From positions 1 to 53,031 of the IMG/VR virus record IMGVR_UViG_3300035137_000015: a DNA stretch of 53,031 nucleotides, one strand, 5' to 3'. Of the stretch, positions 7,475 to 14,916 are shown one piece after another; the stretch's first letter is position 1; every line of letters starts with the position of its first letter. The translations under genes and the position numbers were made by a program. Origin of the DNA: a virus. Under the pieces are notes generated by a model. It had not been told where the DNA came from, searched no databases, and saw only the letters and a list, made by a program, of their open reading frames with translations.

Positions 7475-8165
7475 CCTTTTTTCCTTTGCATACCCAAGCC
7501 GCAATTCGCGCCATGGGCTCATTGTGAATTTCGATCCATTCCTCAAGAATGGTTTCGTCTCCAAAATACTTCACGGTATTCAGAAAGCACGTAAACTCCT
7601 CTGGTGAAAGCAGCGCCTTCTTTCCAATCGCAGCGCTGGCCAACGTTGCTGCTTTCAAGAAATGTTCCCAGCGGCCTGCATCTATCTCAATCTGCTCTTC
7701 CTCGAGTTGGACAACAAACCATTCCCTATCGTTATTGACCGGAGCCCTAAAGATGATCTGCTTTTTCCCGCTTTCGGCGAGAACGATTGAAAACGGTGGA
7801 GCCGGGGGACATGACAAAATCTTCCTAGCGTAATCGAGATGTTTTTTACTGAACGCCGTGTTCCCCTGGGTTGATAGAACCCACGAATAGGTCCTAGGAG
7901 CTCCTCCCCTACCGGTCTTTACCTCGCCGTCAACGAGAGTTGTGTCGACGATGGTGTCCATTGATGCCACGCAGCATCCACAAACAAAATCGCTTCCAGG
8001 AAACTTGACTATGTCTCTATTGGTGAATGTCTTCTTTACGTATACGGATTTATTGTATTCGTTTCCGCATTCGAGACCGCAATAGTAACACCTGTTGTTA
8101 CCTGGAATATATTTATCTGGCGCGAATAGATATGGAGCAGTCATAAACGATGGGGTAATCATCAT
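7332..8165 (-). CDS. csf1: Csf1 (Cas8-like large subunit), type IV CRISPR
   Basis: This is a 277-residue protein with the two cysteine pairs expected of Csf1: CYYCGLEC near residues 26-33 and CGCC near residues 61-64, a four-cysteine zinc-finger arrangement. The remainder is helical (FLKAATLASAAIGKKALLSPEEF). Csf1 is the signature large subunit of type IV effector complexes. The last 47 residues are read from a frame shared with the small-subunit gene, and their Arg/Lys/Ser-rich composition suggests they are not part of the fold. The ATG directly follows the stop of the spanin-like gene, with GGAAGG upstream. Confidence 0.8.
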   Translation of the reverse strand: MMITPSFMTAPYLFAPDKYIPGNNRCYYCGLECGNEYNKSVYVKKTFTNRDIVKFPGSDFVCGCCVASMDTIVDTTLVDGEVKTGRGGAPRTYSWVLSTQGNTAFSKKHLDYARKILSCPPAPPFSIVLAESGKKQIIFRAPVNNDREWFVVQLEEEQIEIDAGRWEHFLKAATLASAAIGKKALLSPEEFTCFLNTVKYFGDETILEEWIEIHNEPMARIAAWVCKGKKDARDEDFVSARVQTEACGSDRLPNKRSKCRDDGGSERKRGQLLFDFA

Positions 8166-8657
8166 TCACCTTCCAATCACGAGCGCACCGATGATAATTC
8201 CAACCCCGACACCAACCAGCGTCGCACCGCCGCCAATCAGTATCGCTCGTAGCTTTGCCTTCCTGGCCTCTCCCCCGGCTCTCTTCTGGTCGCTCTCGCG
8301 GAGTTGGTACACAAACTGCCTGTCGTCCTCTGCGGCCCTTAGCGTCGTGTTACAGCGCTCCAGGGATGTCTCGAGGGATGATAGGTGAAGCTCAATGTTT
8401 TCGACCTCATCATTCAGCTCAAGGTGCAACTCGGAGAGCGTCCGGTATGTCGCATAAATCCTGAGCACGCCCTGGAACCCGCGAAAGTCCGTCTTGACAA
8501 ACTCTTTCCCTCCGATCTCGAGTCGCTCGAAATCCGGGAGCGGCAAATCAAGGTTTATATCGGACCTTCCCTTGTCCGCGTAACTCATCCGCGATTGTAA
8601 GCAGGTCACCAATGCTGCCAGCAGAATCAATCCTGTCAACGGTCTCGGCGTTTGCAT
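8166..8657 (-). CDS. putative spanin component with C-terminal membrane anchor
   Basis: This is a 163-residue protein with an N-terminal hydrophobic signal (LTGLILLAALVTC, a weak lipobox), a long coiled-coil middle (LHLELNDEVENIELHLSSLETSLE) and a C-terminal membrane segment (LIGGGATLVGVGVGIIIGA). Signal plus coiled coil plus terminal anchor is the plan of unimolecular spanins, which fuse inner and outer membranes at lysis. It starts inside the upstream gene (110-base overlap, AAGGAGAAA upstream of the ATG), like overlapping Rz/Rz1 pairs. csf1 follows with no gap. Confidence 0.6.
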   Translation of the reverse strand: MQTPRPLTGLILLAALVTCLQSRMSYADKGRSDINLDLPLPDFERLEIGGKEFVKTDFRGFQGVLRIYATYRTLSELHLELNDEVENIELHLSSLETSLERCNTTLRAAEDDRQFVYQLRESDQKRAGGEARKAKLRAILIGGGATLVGVGVGIIIGALVIGR

Positions 8658-8928
8658 CGTATTTCTCCTTCACGTGCTCTTTTATTTCGTCTCGGATCTT
8701 CTTCATCCTGTCCCGGTCGGCTTCGGCCGCTGCCTCGGTCTCGAAGTGCGACTCAACGCGGTCGTCAACCGACGCCTTGTGATGGGTCACGATCTCTTCC
8801 GGGGTCACGCGTACCGAGCAGCGCCACATGAATAGTAGGGCGATGCCGAGCACCACGGGGATGGCGAGAAGTACCTTCCAATACCATTTCAGGTTGACGA
8901 ATCCATCCCATAGGGTTTTGGGTGTCAT
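8548..8928 (-). CDS. Rz-like inner-membrane spanin candidate
   Basis: This is a 126-residue protein with one N-terminal membrane segment (WKVLLAIPVVLGIALLFMW, residues 17-35) and a charged helical periplasmic part (EAAAEADRDRMKKIRDEIKE). Topology and position between holin and the next spanin-like gene fit an i-spanin. Sequence identity to known Rz proteins was not recognised. It overlaps the holin gene by four bases (ATGA). Confidence 0.6.
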   Translation of the reverse strand: MTPKTLWDGFVNLKWYWKVLLAIPVVLGIALLFMWRCSVRVTPEEIVTHHKASVDDRVESHFETEAAAEADRDRMKKIRDEIKEHVKEKYDANAETVDRIDSAGSIGDLLTIADELRGQGKVRYKP

Positions 8929-9221
8929 GGCGTCTCCTTTCTGTTCTGGCTGGTCTCGCGCCGCTTTTCGAGATGGCCCTCAATGTCGTTCGAAAGCGCT
9001 CCCTTCACGGTCCCAAGAAACCGGTCCACCGTCGCCTGGTTTGTGAGGTACGACACCGTCACGGTTGTGAGCCCAAGGGCGATGATGCCCATTACAACCC
9101 CGGTCATCGTGTTGAACGCTGCGCCCTGGACGATGGCCAGCACCAGACACCCTCCAAGAACCGCGATCGACGCAAAGAATGCGGCGAACTTTTTCGAGTT
9201 AAAAATATTTTTGTCTTTCAT
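8925..9221 (-). CDS. putative holin
   Basis: This is a 98-residue protein with two predicted membrane segments (FFASIAVLGGCLVLAIVQGA near 15-34 and MTGVVMGIIALGLTTVTVSYL near 38-58) and a charged C-terminus rich in Glu, Arg and Lys. Size, topology and position between the amidase and the spanin genes support a holin that opens the inner membrane for the endolysin. The start ATG overlaps the preceding stop. Confidence 0.7.
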   Translation of the reverse strand: MKDKNIFNSKKFAAFFASIAVLGGCLVLAIVQGAAFNTMTGVVMGIIALGLTTVTVSYLTNQATVDRFLGTVKGALSNDIEGHLEKRRETSQNRKETP

Positions 9222-9427
9222 TTCTCGACCCCCTTGAGTGTCTCCTTCCAGTTGGAGACGAAGAGGGGCACGCCGTAACCGTGTTTGAAGCTCCATCGGC
9301 TTTCAAGCGGCGTAACGTCTGCCCTCTCGGAGAACCCCCATGGTGTCCCCCATTGGTCAACGGCGAAGCGGTCGCAATCCACCGGCACCTCTACCTCGAT
9401 TTCGATCTTTACTCGTCTCGTTTTCAT
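9218..9427 (-). CDS. small hypothetical protein in lysis cassette
   Basis: This is a 69-residue soluble protein that is not recognised. The N-terminus is a charged beta strand (RRVKIEIEVEVPVD), followed by several aromatic residues (WGTPWGF, SRWSFKHGYG). ATGA overlaps on both sides place it firmly in the lysis operon. Confidence 0.6.
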   Translation of the reverse strand: MKTRRVKIEIEVEVPVDCDRFAVDQWGTPWGFSERADVTPLESRWSFKHGYGVPLFVSNWKETLKGVEK

Positions 9428-9663
9428 GGCGTCACGCCCTCCAGTTCGCACAAGCTTTTTTCCAAATCCTCGCAATACGGAGGAATGTCGACCTCGCAAG
9501 AATCCGCGCAATTCATCCATTGTCCTCGAAATTTTATTGGCTTGAAAACGCCAAAAACACGAACCGATTTATCCCAGTCAATCGCAATCCATTCAGCCCA
9601 GTTCGGGCACCAGACGGTATGGTCAACGCCATCGCACCTGAATTTCTTCATTACGATTCTCAT
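9424..9663 (-). CDS. small hypothetical protein, Trp- and Cys-rich
   Basis: This is a 79-residue protein with five tryptophans and six cysteines (WCPNWAEWIAIDWD; CADSCEVDIPPYCE). It may bind metal or be disulfide-stabilised. No family was recognised. It overlaps the amidase stop and the next start by four bases each. Confidence 0.6.
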   Translation of the reverse strand: MRIVMKKFRCDGVDHTVWCPNWAEWIAIDWDKSVRVFGVFKPIKFRGQWMNCADSCEVDIPPYCEDLEKSLCELEGVTP

Positions 9664-10271
9664 GGCGTCACCGTGTCCATTTCATATCGAAGCATCGCCG
9701 CGACATGCGAAGCGGCGATCGCTTGTCGCCCTGCTGGCCGGGATAGAAGTTCGCAGTCGCTTTTCGATGTCATGAATCCGTTTTCGGTGAGCACGGCAGG
9801 CATCTTAGTGCGCTTCAAGACGTAAAAACCCGCCACCTTTATGCCCCTGTTTCGGAGAACTATTTGGGGGAGTTCTTCAGACAGAATTAACGCCAGGTTC
9901 TGTTCTGGAATGGATGCTCCAGGTTTTATGAACACCGCAAAACCTTCTGCGTTGCTCCACCCTCCTTTCCCGGACGCGTTCGCGTGAACAGAGATGAACG
10001 CGCAACGGTGCGTCTCGTTGAGCTTGTTTGCTCGCCGTACGCGCTCCCGCAATGGAATCGATTCTTTTTGGACCACGATGTCAACGCACTGAATACCTGC
10101 CGCCTCTCCGAGGCTTATGATCCGGTTGACAACATCTCGGTTGAACTCCCACTCATAGATCCCTGGCGGAATCTCCGGACTTCTTTTCCCAGGCGTGTCA
10201 CACCCGTGACCAGGGTCAAGAAGCCAAAGCAGTTTTGACGGGTCTATGTTTGTGATCTTGATGTCAGTCAT
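9660..10271 (-). CDS. N-acetylmuramoyl-L-alanine amidase (endolysin)
   Basis: This is a 203-residue Amidase_3-family enzyme that cleaves the bond between muramic acid and the stem peptide of peptidoglycan. The zinc ligands are visible: LLDPGHG with the first His near residue 19, a Glu in the WEFNRDVVNRI strand, and FISVHANA with the second His. The catalytic Glu is in VLTENGFMTS. No signal peptide is seen, so export would depend on the holin. AGGAGAAG precedes the ATG at 10271. Confidence is high. Confidence 0.92.
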   Translation of the reverse strand: MTDIKITNIDPSKLLWLLDPGHGCDTPGKRSPEIPPGIYEWEFNRDVVNRIISLGEAAGIQCVDIVVQKESIPLRERVRRANKLNETHRCAFISVHANASGKGGWSNAEGFAVFIKPGASIPEQNLALILSEELPQIVLRNRGIKVAGFYVLKRTKMPAVLTENGFMTSKSDCELLSRPAGRQAIAASHVAAMLRYEMDTVTP

Positions 10272-10272
10272 C

Positions 10273-10485
10273 TCACTTCTCCTTCGCGAGCAACTCGCGG
10301 AGCTTCGCGCGTGCGTCCGCGCGGGCATCTCGTGATGTGCATTTGCCGAATTCGGAGTTTTTGCAATACGGACTCATCATTTCCGGAACGCAAAAACGGC
10401 AATGTTTGTCGTCCCCCGTAGACCCGCAGAAATACCTCAACACTTTTCCCCTGGCGCTTACCGCGCACATGTTTCGTTTAGTCAT
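10273..10485 (-). CDS. small Cys-rich protein
   Basis: This is a 70-residue protein with Cys at MCAV, FCG, CRFC, YCK and KCTS, suggesting one or two metal sites, and a helical Ala/Arg-rich tail (ARADARAKLRELLAKEK). It was not recognised. The start overlaps the preceding stop by 8 bases, with GGAGGGAC upstream. Confidence 0.6.
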   Translation of the reverse strand: MTKRNMCAVSARGKVLRYFCGSTGDDKHCRFCVPEMMSPYCKNSEFGKCTSRDARADARAKLRELLAKEK

Positions 10486-10714
10486 CGTCCCTCCATTGGC
10501 ACGACAGATCGCGCCTCGTCTCCCAGTCGTCGCAACCGGACATATTGGCACTCACGTACCACTCGTTTTTGATGCACGCCCCGTACCATTGCGGGGGCGG
10601 CTTTTTCGGTAGTCTGATGAGCAGCGGAAGAGAGTCGCGTCGCTCGAAGTCTCTGCCCTTTTTCGATCTGCGGTAGTGGATGCACTTCCCGCAGGGTTTT
10701 TCCGGAGCGCCCAT
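10478..10714 (-). CDS. small Cys-rich protein
   Basis: This is a 78-residue protein with PCGKC near the N-terminus and later ACIKN, GCDDW and SCQW. The spacing suggests a zinc-binding knuckle, as in many short phage proteins between replication and lysis genes. Function is unknown. It abuts the VRR nuclease gene. Confidence 0.6.
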   Translation of the reverse strand: MGAPEKPCGKCIHYRRSKKGRDFERRDSLPLLIRLPKKPPPQWYGACIKNEWYVSANMSGCDDWETRRDLSCQWRDDD

Positions 10715-11103
10715 CAGTACACCTTCCCTTGGATAAACTCGCCTATCATGTAGGCTTCTATCGCGTTGATCCCTGACTGCGCCGGGTAGTCGGTCCTGGT
10801 CACGAATGTTGCAAATCCTTGTCTTCGGACGTATTCGCCAAACGCGATCTGTTCCGGTGACAACTTGTCCTCCCCGACTTTGACCTCGACGTACAGCCCG
10901 TTGTGCAAACTTCTAAAGTTGGGAACCGGCATAAACAGATCCCACACTCCGGCGAGGACTCCCTCGCGCTTGAGCTTCGCGGCCTCGGTTTTGCTGCGCT
11001 TGCCACCGTTCGGGCACGCGTAGATCCACTCCGCTCCGCCGCCACGGAGACGGCAATACCTGACGATCTCGCATTGGGCCTTGTGGTGTTCATCGGATCT
11101 CAA
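10714..11103 (-). CDS. VRR-NUC domain nuclease
   Basis: This is a 129-residue single-domain protein of the VRR-NUC family, a PD-(D/E)XK-type nuclease found in phages and in FAN1. Visible motifs are the N-terminal EHHKAQCEIVRYCR, CPNGGKRSKTEAAKLKREG, the GVWDLFMP acid, and LYVEVKVGEDKLSPEQ carrying the E-x-K pair. It probably acts on branched DNA. The start is TTG at 11103, overlapping the stop of the Dam gene. A 15-base repeat suggests the original ATG start was displaced when the Dam gene was inserted. Confidence 0.85.
   Translation of the reverse strand: MRSDEHHKAQCEIVRYCRLRGGGAEWIYACPNGGKRSKTEAAKLKREGVLAGVWDLFMPVPNFRSLHNGLYVEVKVGEDKLSPEQIAFGEYVRRQGFATFVTRTDYPAQSGINAIEAYMIGEFIQGKVY
11088..11102. 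repeat. 15-bp direct repeat, downstream copy
   Basis: GTTCATCGGATCTCA here is identical to 12125-12139. The two copies bracket the Dam methylase gene exactly. Confidence 0.85.
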
Positions 11104-12140
11104 AACAGACTCCCTTGCTCGCTGGCTACACAGTGAGGAGAAAACCAAATCCTCTCCTTGTATTTGTTTTTGTTGCCATCAGAGTTCCGTGAAGCATATC
11201 CTCCTCTTGTTTTCCAAGATACGCATTCCCAGCTTGGCGGCATCTCGTGCTCTCCTTCATAGCCGCAGAGCGCGATCCGCATGTTCTTGTCTTCACCGTG
11301 TTCAATTGCCCACCTCCTCACATCATCGGACACCGAAAGCGACTCTTTTGCGTACAAAGATGAGCATCTTTGAGCGGCTTCGCCGTAGGGAGGGTCCAAA
11401 AATACGGCTGTGGTCCCCCGTATTGTGGTTGGTGTTGGGCCACATACCCGAGACCAGTCTCCGCAACAAACTCTCACGCGTCGCATGCGTTCGGACAGTT
11501 TTTCGAACCACTCATAAATTCCGCCCTTCCTGTGGACGCCTCGCCCGGCATTCCCGAGGTGGACGAGCTTCCTGTGGACGCCTCGCCCGGCATTCCCGAG
11601 GTGGACGAGCTTCCTGTGGACGCCTCGCCCGGCATTCCCGAGGTGGACGAGCTTCCTGTGGACGCCTCGCCCGGCATCCCCGAGGTGGACGAGCTGGCCG
11701 TCTACGACCTGCCACGGACCTTTCCCGCTGCAAAATTCGCTTCCTATCCAACAGCAGATCCCCCAGACCCACCACCCGGCTATTTTTGCGTCGTAGTAAT
11801 CCGGGTCACCCTCGAGGAGTGGAGTCAAACTTTCCCGCTGGTTGATCAACCACGCGTGACGCGCATGGAGATCATTTTCGTTCACAGGCCAATCTGCGTA
11901 ACGAGCCACTTCGCTAGGATCAGACGATACGGATCTCCAAAAGTTGGCAACAAATCCGTCCAGGTCGTTGATCGTTTCTGTCCTGTTAACGCGCGGAGAG
12001 CCGAGCAATACAGCACCAGATCCGAAAAACGGTTCAACGTAATTGTCAACCTGGCCAAATCTTTTCCAGACAAGATCGGCGACCATCGACTTTCCGCCAA
12101 ACCATGGGAACGGGGCCTTTAGCGGTTCATCGGATCTCAT
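11100..12140 (-). CDS. DNA adenine N6-methyltransferase (Dam/D12 class)
   Basis: This is a 346-residue D12-class adenine methylase. PFPWFGGKS (residues 10-18) and VEPFFGSGAV (FxGxG motif) bind S-adenosylmethionine; FLDPPYG near residue 250 is the DPPY catalytic motif. It would methylate phage DNA, probably protecting it from host restriction. A 14-residue unit (LVHLGNAGRGVHRK) repeated four times is inserted between the target-recognition region and motif IV. The gene is bracketed by 15-base direct repeats and looks like a late insertion. Confidence 0.9.
   Translation of the reverse strand: MRSDEPLKAPFPWFGGKSMVADLVWKRFGQVDNYVEPFFGSGAVLLGSPRVNRTETINDLDGFVANFWRSVSSDPSEVARYADWPVNENDLHARHAWLINQRESLTPLLEGDPDYYDAKIAGWWVWGICCWIGSEFCSGKGPWQVVDGQLVHLGDAGRGVHRKLVHLGNAGRGVHRKLVHLGNAGRGVHRKLVHLGNAGRGVHRKGGIYEWFEKLSERMRRVRVCCGDWSRVCGPTPTTIRGTTAVFLDPPYGEAAQRCSSLYAKESLSVSDDVRRWAIEHGEDKNMRIALCGYEGEHEMPPSWECVSWKTRGGYASRNSDGNKNKYKERIWFSPHCVASEQGSLF
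11526..11693. repeat. 42-bp tandem repeat, four copies
   Basis: Four direct 42-base units begin with CTTCCTGTGGACGCCTCGCC on the plus strand. They lie in frame inside the methylase gene, each coding for 14 residues. Copies differ by only a few bases, so the expansion is recent or kept uniform. Confidence 0.95.
12125..12139. repeat. 15-bp direct repeat, upstream copy
   Basis: Identical to 11088-11102. This copy contains the ATG start of the Dam gene; the other copy lies at the start of the VRR nuclease gene. Confidence 0.85.
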
Positions 12141-12645
12141 CGATCACCGTCCTGATTGCGCTGCGGACCTCTGGAGTCCAAACGATGTTTTCGTGGTTCG
12201 TGCCTTCGACCAGGGTATTGATCGCTCCGTATCCAGATACATCCACACCCTTCGGTGACGCGTCCCGCTGGTACAGGTTGATCGTCTTATGAGAGACTTT
12301 CTTCGCCTTCACAGCGTGACCAAACAGACCGTGTAGTACGCTGGTAGGGTCAATCGATATGACGCGCTCTACGCGCTCCCAGCGGTCTCCAGCGTTGAGC
12401 ATGCGGAACATCCGTACCGCTCCGAGGGATTTGCCGATGCACACAACACCTGTCCAGTCCACAAAAAAAGTGTCGAACAATCTTCCCATTTCTCGAGTTG
12501 ACGTAATTGGGAAAGTATAAAAATATAAGCCTCCAACTTCTTCCCTGACGACATCCTTCACCGCCCTGGCGACATCCGCCACCGCGTCATATAGCGGAGT
12601 GTCCCCGCTGCTCGAAGCAGCGCCCTCGAAACATATGATCCTCAT
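12127..12645 (-). CDS. alpha/beta-hydrolase-like protein
   Basis: This is a 172-residue protein. CIGKSLGAVRM near residues 70-80 is a nucleophile-elbow-like GxSxG variant (GKSLG). VISIDPTS supplies a possible acid, and GTNHENIVW near the end a possible catalytic His. The order nucleophile, acid, histidine fits a small esterase or lipase. Its substrate is unknown. It ends inside the Dam start region, so the 15-base repeat overlaps its stop. Confidence 0.55.
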   Translation of the reverse strand: MRIICFEGAASSSGDTPLYDAVADVARAVKDVVREEVGGLYFYTFPITSTREMGRLFDTFFVDWTGVVCIGKSLGAVRMFRMLNAGDRWERVERVISIDPTSVLHGLFGHAVKAKKVSHKTINLYQRDASPKGVDVSGYGAINTLVEGTNHENIVWTPEVRSAIRTVIDEIR

Positions 12646-12764
12646 TTCCTAATCACCGAAGTCCCTTCAAAAGAATATTTCCGGCCGCCGACTTCAACCG
12701 GCTCTTTTACTGCGTTTTCTGCCAACCCGATTATTGTGTCCAGTCCGTCTTTCAACCAAGTCAT
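12642..12764 (-). CDS. small 40-residue protein
   Basis: This short frame begins MTWLKDGLDTIIGLAENAV and ends YSFEGTSVIRK. AAGGAGGA lies 6 bases before the ATG, and ATGA-type overlaps link it on both sides. The first half is an amphipathic helix. Function is unknown. Confidence 0.55.
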   Translation of the reverse strand: MTWLKDGLDTIIGLAENAVKEPVEVGGRKYSFEGTSVIRK

Positions 12765-13109
12765 TTCGATCCTCCTTTGTGCGCCTCAAGGTGCGCTTCA
12801 ATACTCAATTGATCTGCCATTGGAATGCTCCCTATTCCATCCCTGGAGATGGTCACAAATCCAGTCCGTGGTATGTCTCCACCTCGTTTCAGATCGACTT
12901 CGCATTCTATTTGGGCCTGAGCCCTGGAGCCATCTGAAGGTGGCTTGAGCTTGATTTTGAGCGTTACAGTTCTGGTCTTTGTCGGGTGCGTGTTCGGATC
13001 TGCGATGTCCTTTGTTGCCTGCTTCAGTGCGTGATCTACATCCGCCACAACCCCTTGGTTTGCTGTAATTGCAGCGAGGCATATTTCTTCATACGGTAGC
13101 ATCCCCATT
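12761..13109 (-). CDS. hypothetical protein
   Basis: This is a 115-residue protein, not recognised. The N-terminus is helical (ICLAAITANQGVVADVDHALKQA) and the rest is beta-rich (RTVTLKIKLKPP, IECEVDLKRGGD), as in some phage proteins described as replication-terminus-like. The start at 13109 has AAAGGA upstream. Confidence 0.6.
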
Positions 13110-13112
13110 GTC

Positions 13113-13553
13113 TTATTCCTTTCTTTGAGACATTCGTCTCCACGTCCGAAGGCGCTGTTTGATTGTTTTGACTCCACGATTGCATGAGCCTGTGGCGTAC
13201 CTTCGAAGCCCTTCTTCCAGAGAGCCGCAGAATCGCCTTGATTCGTCCATCAACATGGCCATGCAGTAGATGCCGCCTCGATAGGTTGCCGGGTTGTAGC
13301 CGCCATCCTCGCAGCGCTGGCGGGCAACCCCGTGGTATTGTCCGAGCCCTACCTCTCCAAGTTTCCCGGTCCGGTCTGTCCTGATGCTGCTCTCGCGATA
13401 TGCCCAGTACACAAGCAGGGTAGGGGGCACGTCGTATTGCAGCCCAGCCGCCTCGAAATACCCGGACACCTCTGCTCTCAGAACGGGGTCGTGGAGCTCG
13501 TGGCGCGGCGTCGCGGCGATGAGCATCAGGATTAGTTGGGCTACGGCGATCAC
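13113..13553 (-). CDS. lytic transglycosylase-like protein
   Basis: This is a 146-residue protein with an N-terminal hydrophobic signal (AVAQLILMLIAAT) and an SLT-type fold. YRESSI near residue 54 carries the catalytic Glu, followed by GEVGLGQYHG, the usual G(L/I)GQ block. It would cut glycan strands in the periplasm. It begins with GTG overlapping the previous stop, preceded by GGAG. The phage thus has two cell-wall enzymes, the amidase and this one. Confidence 0.75.
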   Translation of the reverse strand: MIAVAQLILMLIAATPRHELHDPVLRAEVSGYFEAAGLQYDVPPTLLVYWAYRESSIRTDRTGKLGEVGLGQYHGVARQRCEDGGYNPATYRGGIYCMAMLMDESRRFCGSLEEGLRRYATGSCNRGVKTIKQRLRTWRRMSQRKE

Positions 13554-13627
13554 CTCAGCACCTCCAATGCGATCTCCCCCGCCGCAGCCAGCAGGAGGAG
13601 GTAGATTGAAACTCCGGTCCGGTTCAT
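13550..13627 (-). CDS. possible 25-residue membrane peptide
   Basis: This tiny frame reads MNRTGVSIYLLLLAAAGEIA and ends LEVLR, which is one hydrophobic helix. It has GGAGGTGATG just upstream and couples to both neighbours (TGATG and GTGA). It could be a leader for the transglycosylase gene or a small membrane protein. Confidence 0.35.
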   Translation of the reverse strand: MNRTGVSIYLLLLAAAGEIALEVLR

Positions 13628-14145
13628 CACATCACCTCCAGTATCCATATGAGGTACTTCTCGAGCGCGGCGTACCTGGCGGCGTCGCTGATGGCAACAC
13701 GGGAAGCGTCCCTGGCGGCGTCGCTGATGGCAACACGGGAAGCGGCCCTGGCGGTGTCCCAGACAGCGTCCCAGGCGGCGGACCTGGCGGCGGCCCTGGC
13801 GGGGTTCCAGACAGCGTCCCAGGCGGTGTTCCAGGCGGTGTCCCAGGCGGTGTCCCAGGCGGCCTCATATCCGGTCACCAGATACCACCAGACCACGTCC
13901 GGACAGCCCCAGTATGGCTCCACGTCCAGCGCGATTCGTCGCGCCACTCGGTTTGCTCTCCACGGCGAGTGAGCGTGAAGCATCTCCGACAAAGCCCAAA
14001 TCCGGTCGAGGACCGGGATGTCTAGCCCCGCGATGTCGTCTTGGGTGAGAATCTCGCGCCCTGCCCACAGCTCTCGGACCCGCTCTTCGGGGTAGTCGTC
14101 GCAAGGACCGAAAGACATGATATCTTCTACGGTCGCGGTCAGCAT
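13627..14145 (-). CDS. Ala/Trp-repeat phage protein (paralogue 1)
   Basis: This is a 172-residue protein. The first 100 residues are closely similar to the protein at 20861-21340 (both have SPWRANRV and CPDVVWWYLVTGYEA or a near match). The C-terminal half is a low-complexity run of AWDTAWDTAWNTAWDAV-type units, then Ala/Arg units, ending EKYLIWILEVM. Such proteins occur in phages without known function. The repeat part is GC-rich at DNA level and likely variable. Confidence 0.7.
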   Translation of the reverse strand: MLTATVEDIMSFGPCDDYPEERVRELWAGREILTQDDIAGLDIPVLDRIWALSEMLHAHSPWRANRVARRIALDVEPYWGCPDVVWWYLVTGYEAAWDTAWDTAWNTAWDAVWNPARAAARSAAWDAVWDTARAASRVAISDAARDASRVAISDAARYAALEKYLIWILEVM

Positions 14146-14381
14146 CACTCCACCCCCCTCGCCGGGTCGCACATGCGCTTGCCCCGCGTCCCGTTTGTTT
14201 CGCCGGTTTCCTCTGTTGCCACCTGCGCGGCGATGGATAGTCGCACTCGCTTGATCTCCGCGTCCTTCGATGAGATAAACCTATTGAGTCCGTGCAACTC
14301 CTCGATCATCTTGCTTCGCGCTCGGTCCATATCGTCACGTTGCGCGATGAGCTGTTTCAAAAGTTTGTATAGGTCAGTCAT
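14145..14381 (-). CDS. small helical protein
   Basis: This is a 78-residue protein beginning MTDLYKLLKQLIAQRDDMDR, helical and charged for 50 residues and likely a coiled coil. The C-terminus (ETGETNGTRGKRMCDPARG) is probably disordered. It was not recognised. Confidence 0.55.
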   Translation of the reverse strand: MTDLYKLLKQLIAQRDDMDRARSKMIEELHGLNRFISSKDAEIKRVRLSIAAQVATEETGETNGTRGKRMCDPARGVE

Positions 14382-14796
14382 TGTTTTCTCGCTTCCTGAT
14401 CAACCTGTCGATTTCGGCTGCAATCAGAGCCCCCGCCTTTTCAAGGGTCCGTATTCCTATACCGGGTTCGAAGCTGTCATCATCCCAATCGGAGGGATAA
14501 ATTGCCGTGGCTTCCTCAAACCAGTACAGGTGGTACAATAGATAAGATGCGGCAGCCCTAACCAACTCACCCCTATCGTGCCAGTCGTCTTCCTCCTCTG
14601 TATAATTCTCAACGTGTATTTGTCGCATCCTCTCGGTGTATATTCTTCCGACACCTGTATCACGTGGTGTTGCGTTTCTGGGTAAGGCCTGTGGTCCATC
14701 ATCTTTCTTGAGCGCACCGCAGCAAAGGCACCAGTGGATTGTCCCCATAACTCGGCTCATCGGGATGTTGCACGTTTCGCAAATATATTTATCCAT
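14374..14796 (-). CDS. phage protein with zinc ribbon and common helical domain
   Basis: This is a 140-residue protein. The N-terminus has CETC and CLCC pairs (zinc ribbon). The rest follows a frequent phage pattern: ERMRQIHVENYTEEEDDWHD, GELVRAAASYL, DWDDDSF and LEKAGALIAAEIDRLIR. That domain is widespread in phages and uncharacterised. The fusion with a zinc ribbon is less usual. Confidence 0.65.
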   Translation of the reverse strand: MDKYICETCNIPMSRVMGTIHWCLCCGALKKDDGPQALPRNATPRDTGVGRIYTERMRQIHVENYTEEEDDWHDRGELVRAAASYLLYHLYWFEEATAIYPSDWDDDSFEPGIGIRTLEKAGALIAAEIDRLIRKRENND

Positions 14797-14802
14797 CACT
14801 CC

Positions 14803-14916
14803 TCACTTTCCAATCGCGTAGATCTGAGCGTCTGCGATTATGCTGTTTTTTCGGTACGGGTATTCGATCGAGACGATGTCCTCCCCGATCTTCCCTTGGT
14901 TCCAGCGCGGCCTCAT
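14803..14916 (-). CDS. small hypothetical protein
   Basis: This 37-residue frame begins MRPRWNQGKIGEDIVSIEYP and ends QIYAIGK. It overlaps the upstream zinc-ribbon gene by 4 bases. No family was recognised. Confidence 0.45.
   Translation of the reverse strand: MRPRWNQGKIGEDIVSIEYPYRKNSIIADAQIYAIGK

Noticed and set aside
11526-11693. Four repeat units as a CRISPR array
   Set aside because: The units are directly adjacent 42-bp tandem copies without spacers, in frame inside the methylase gene.
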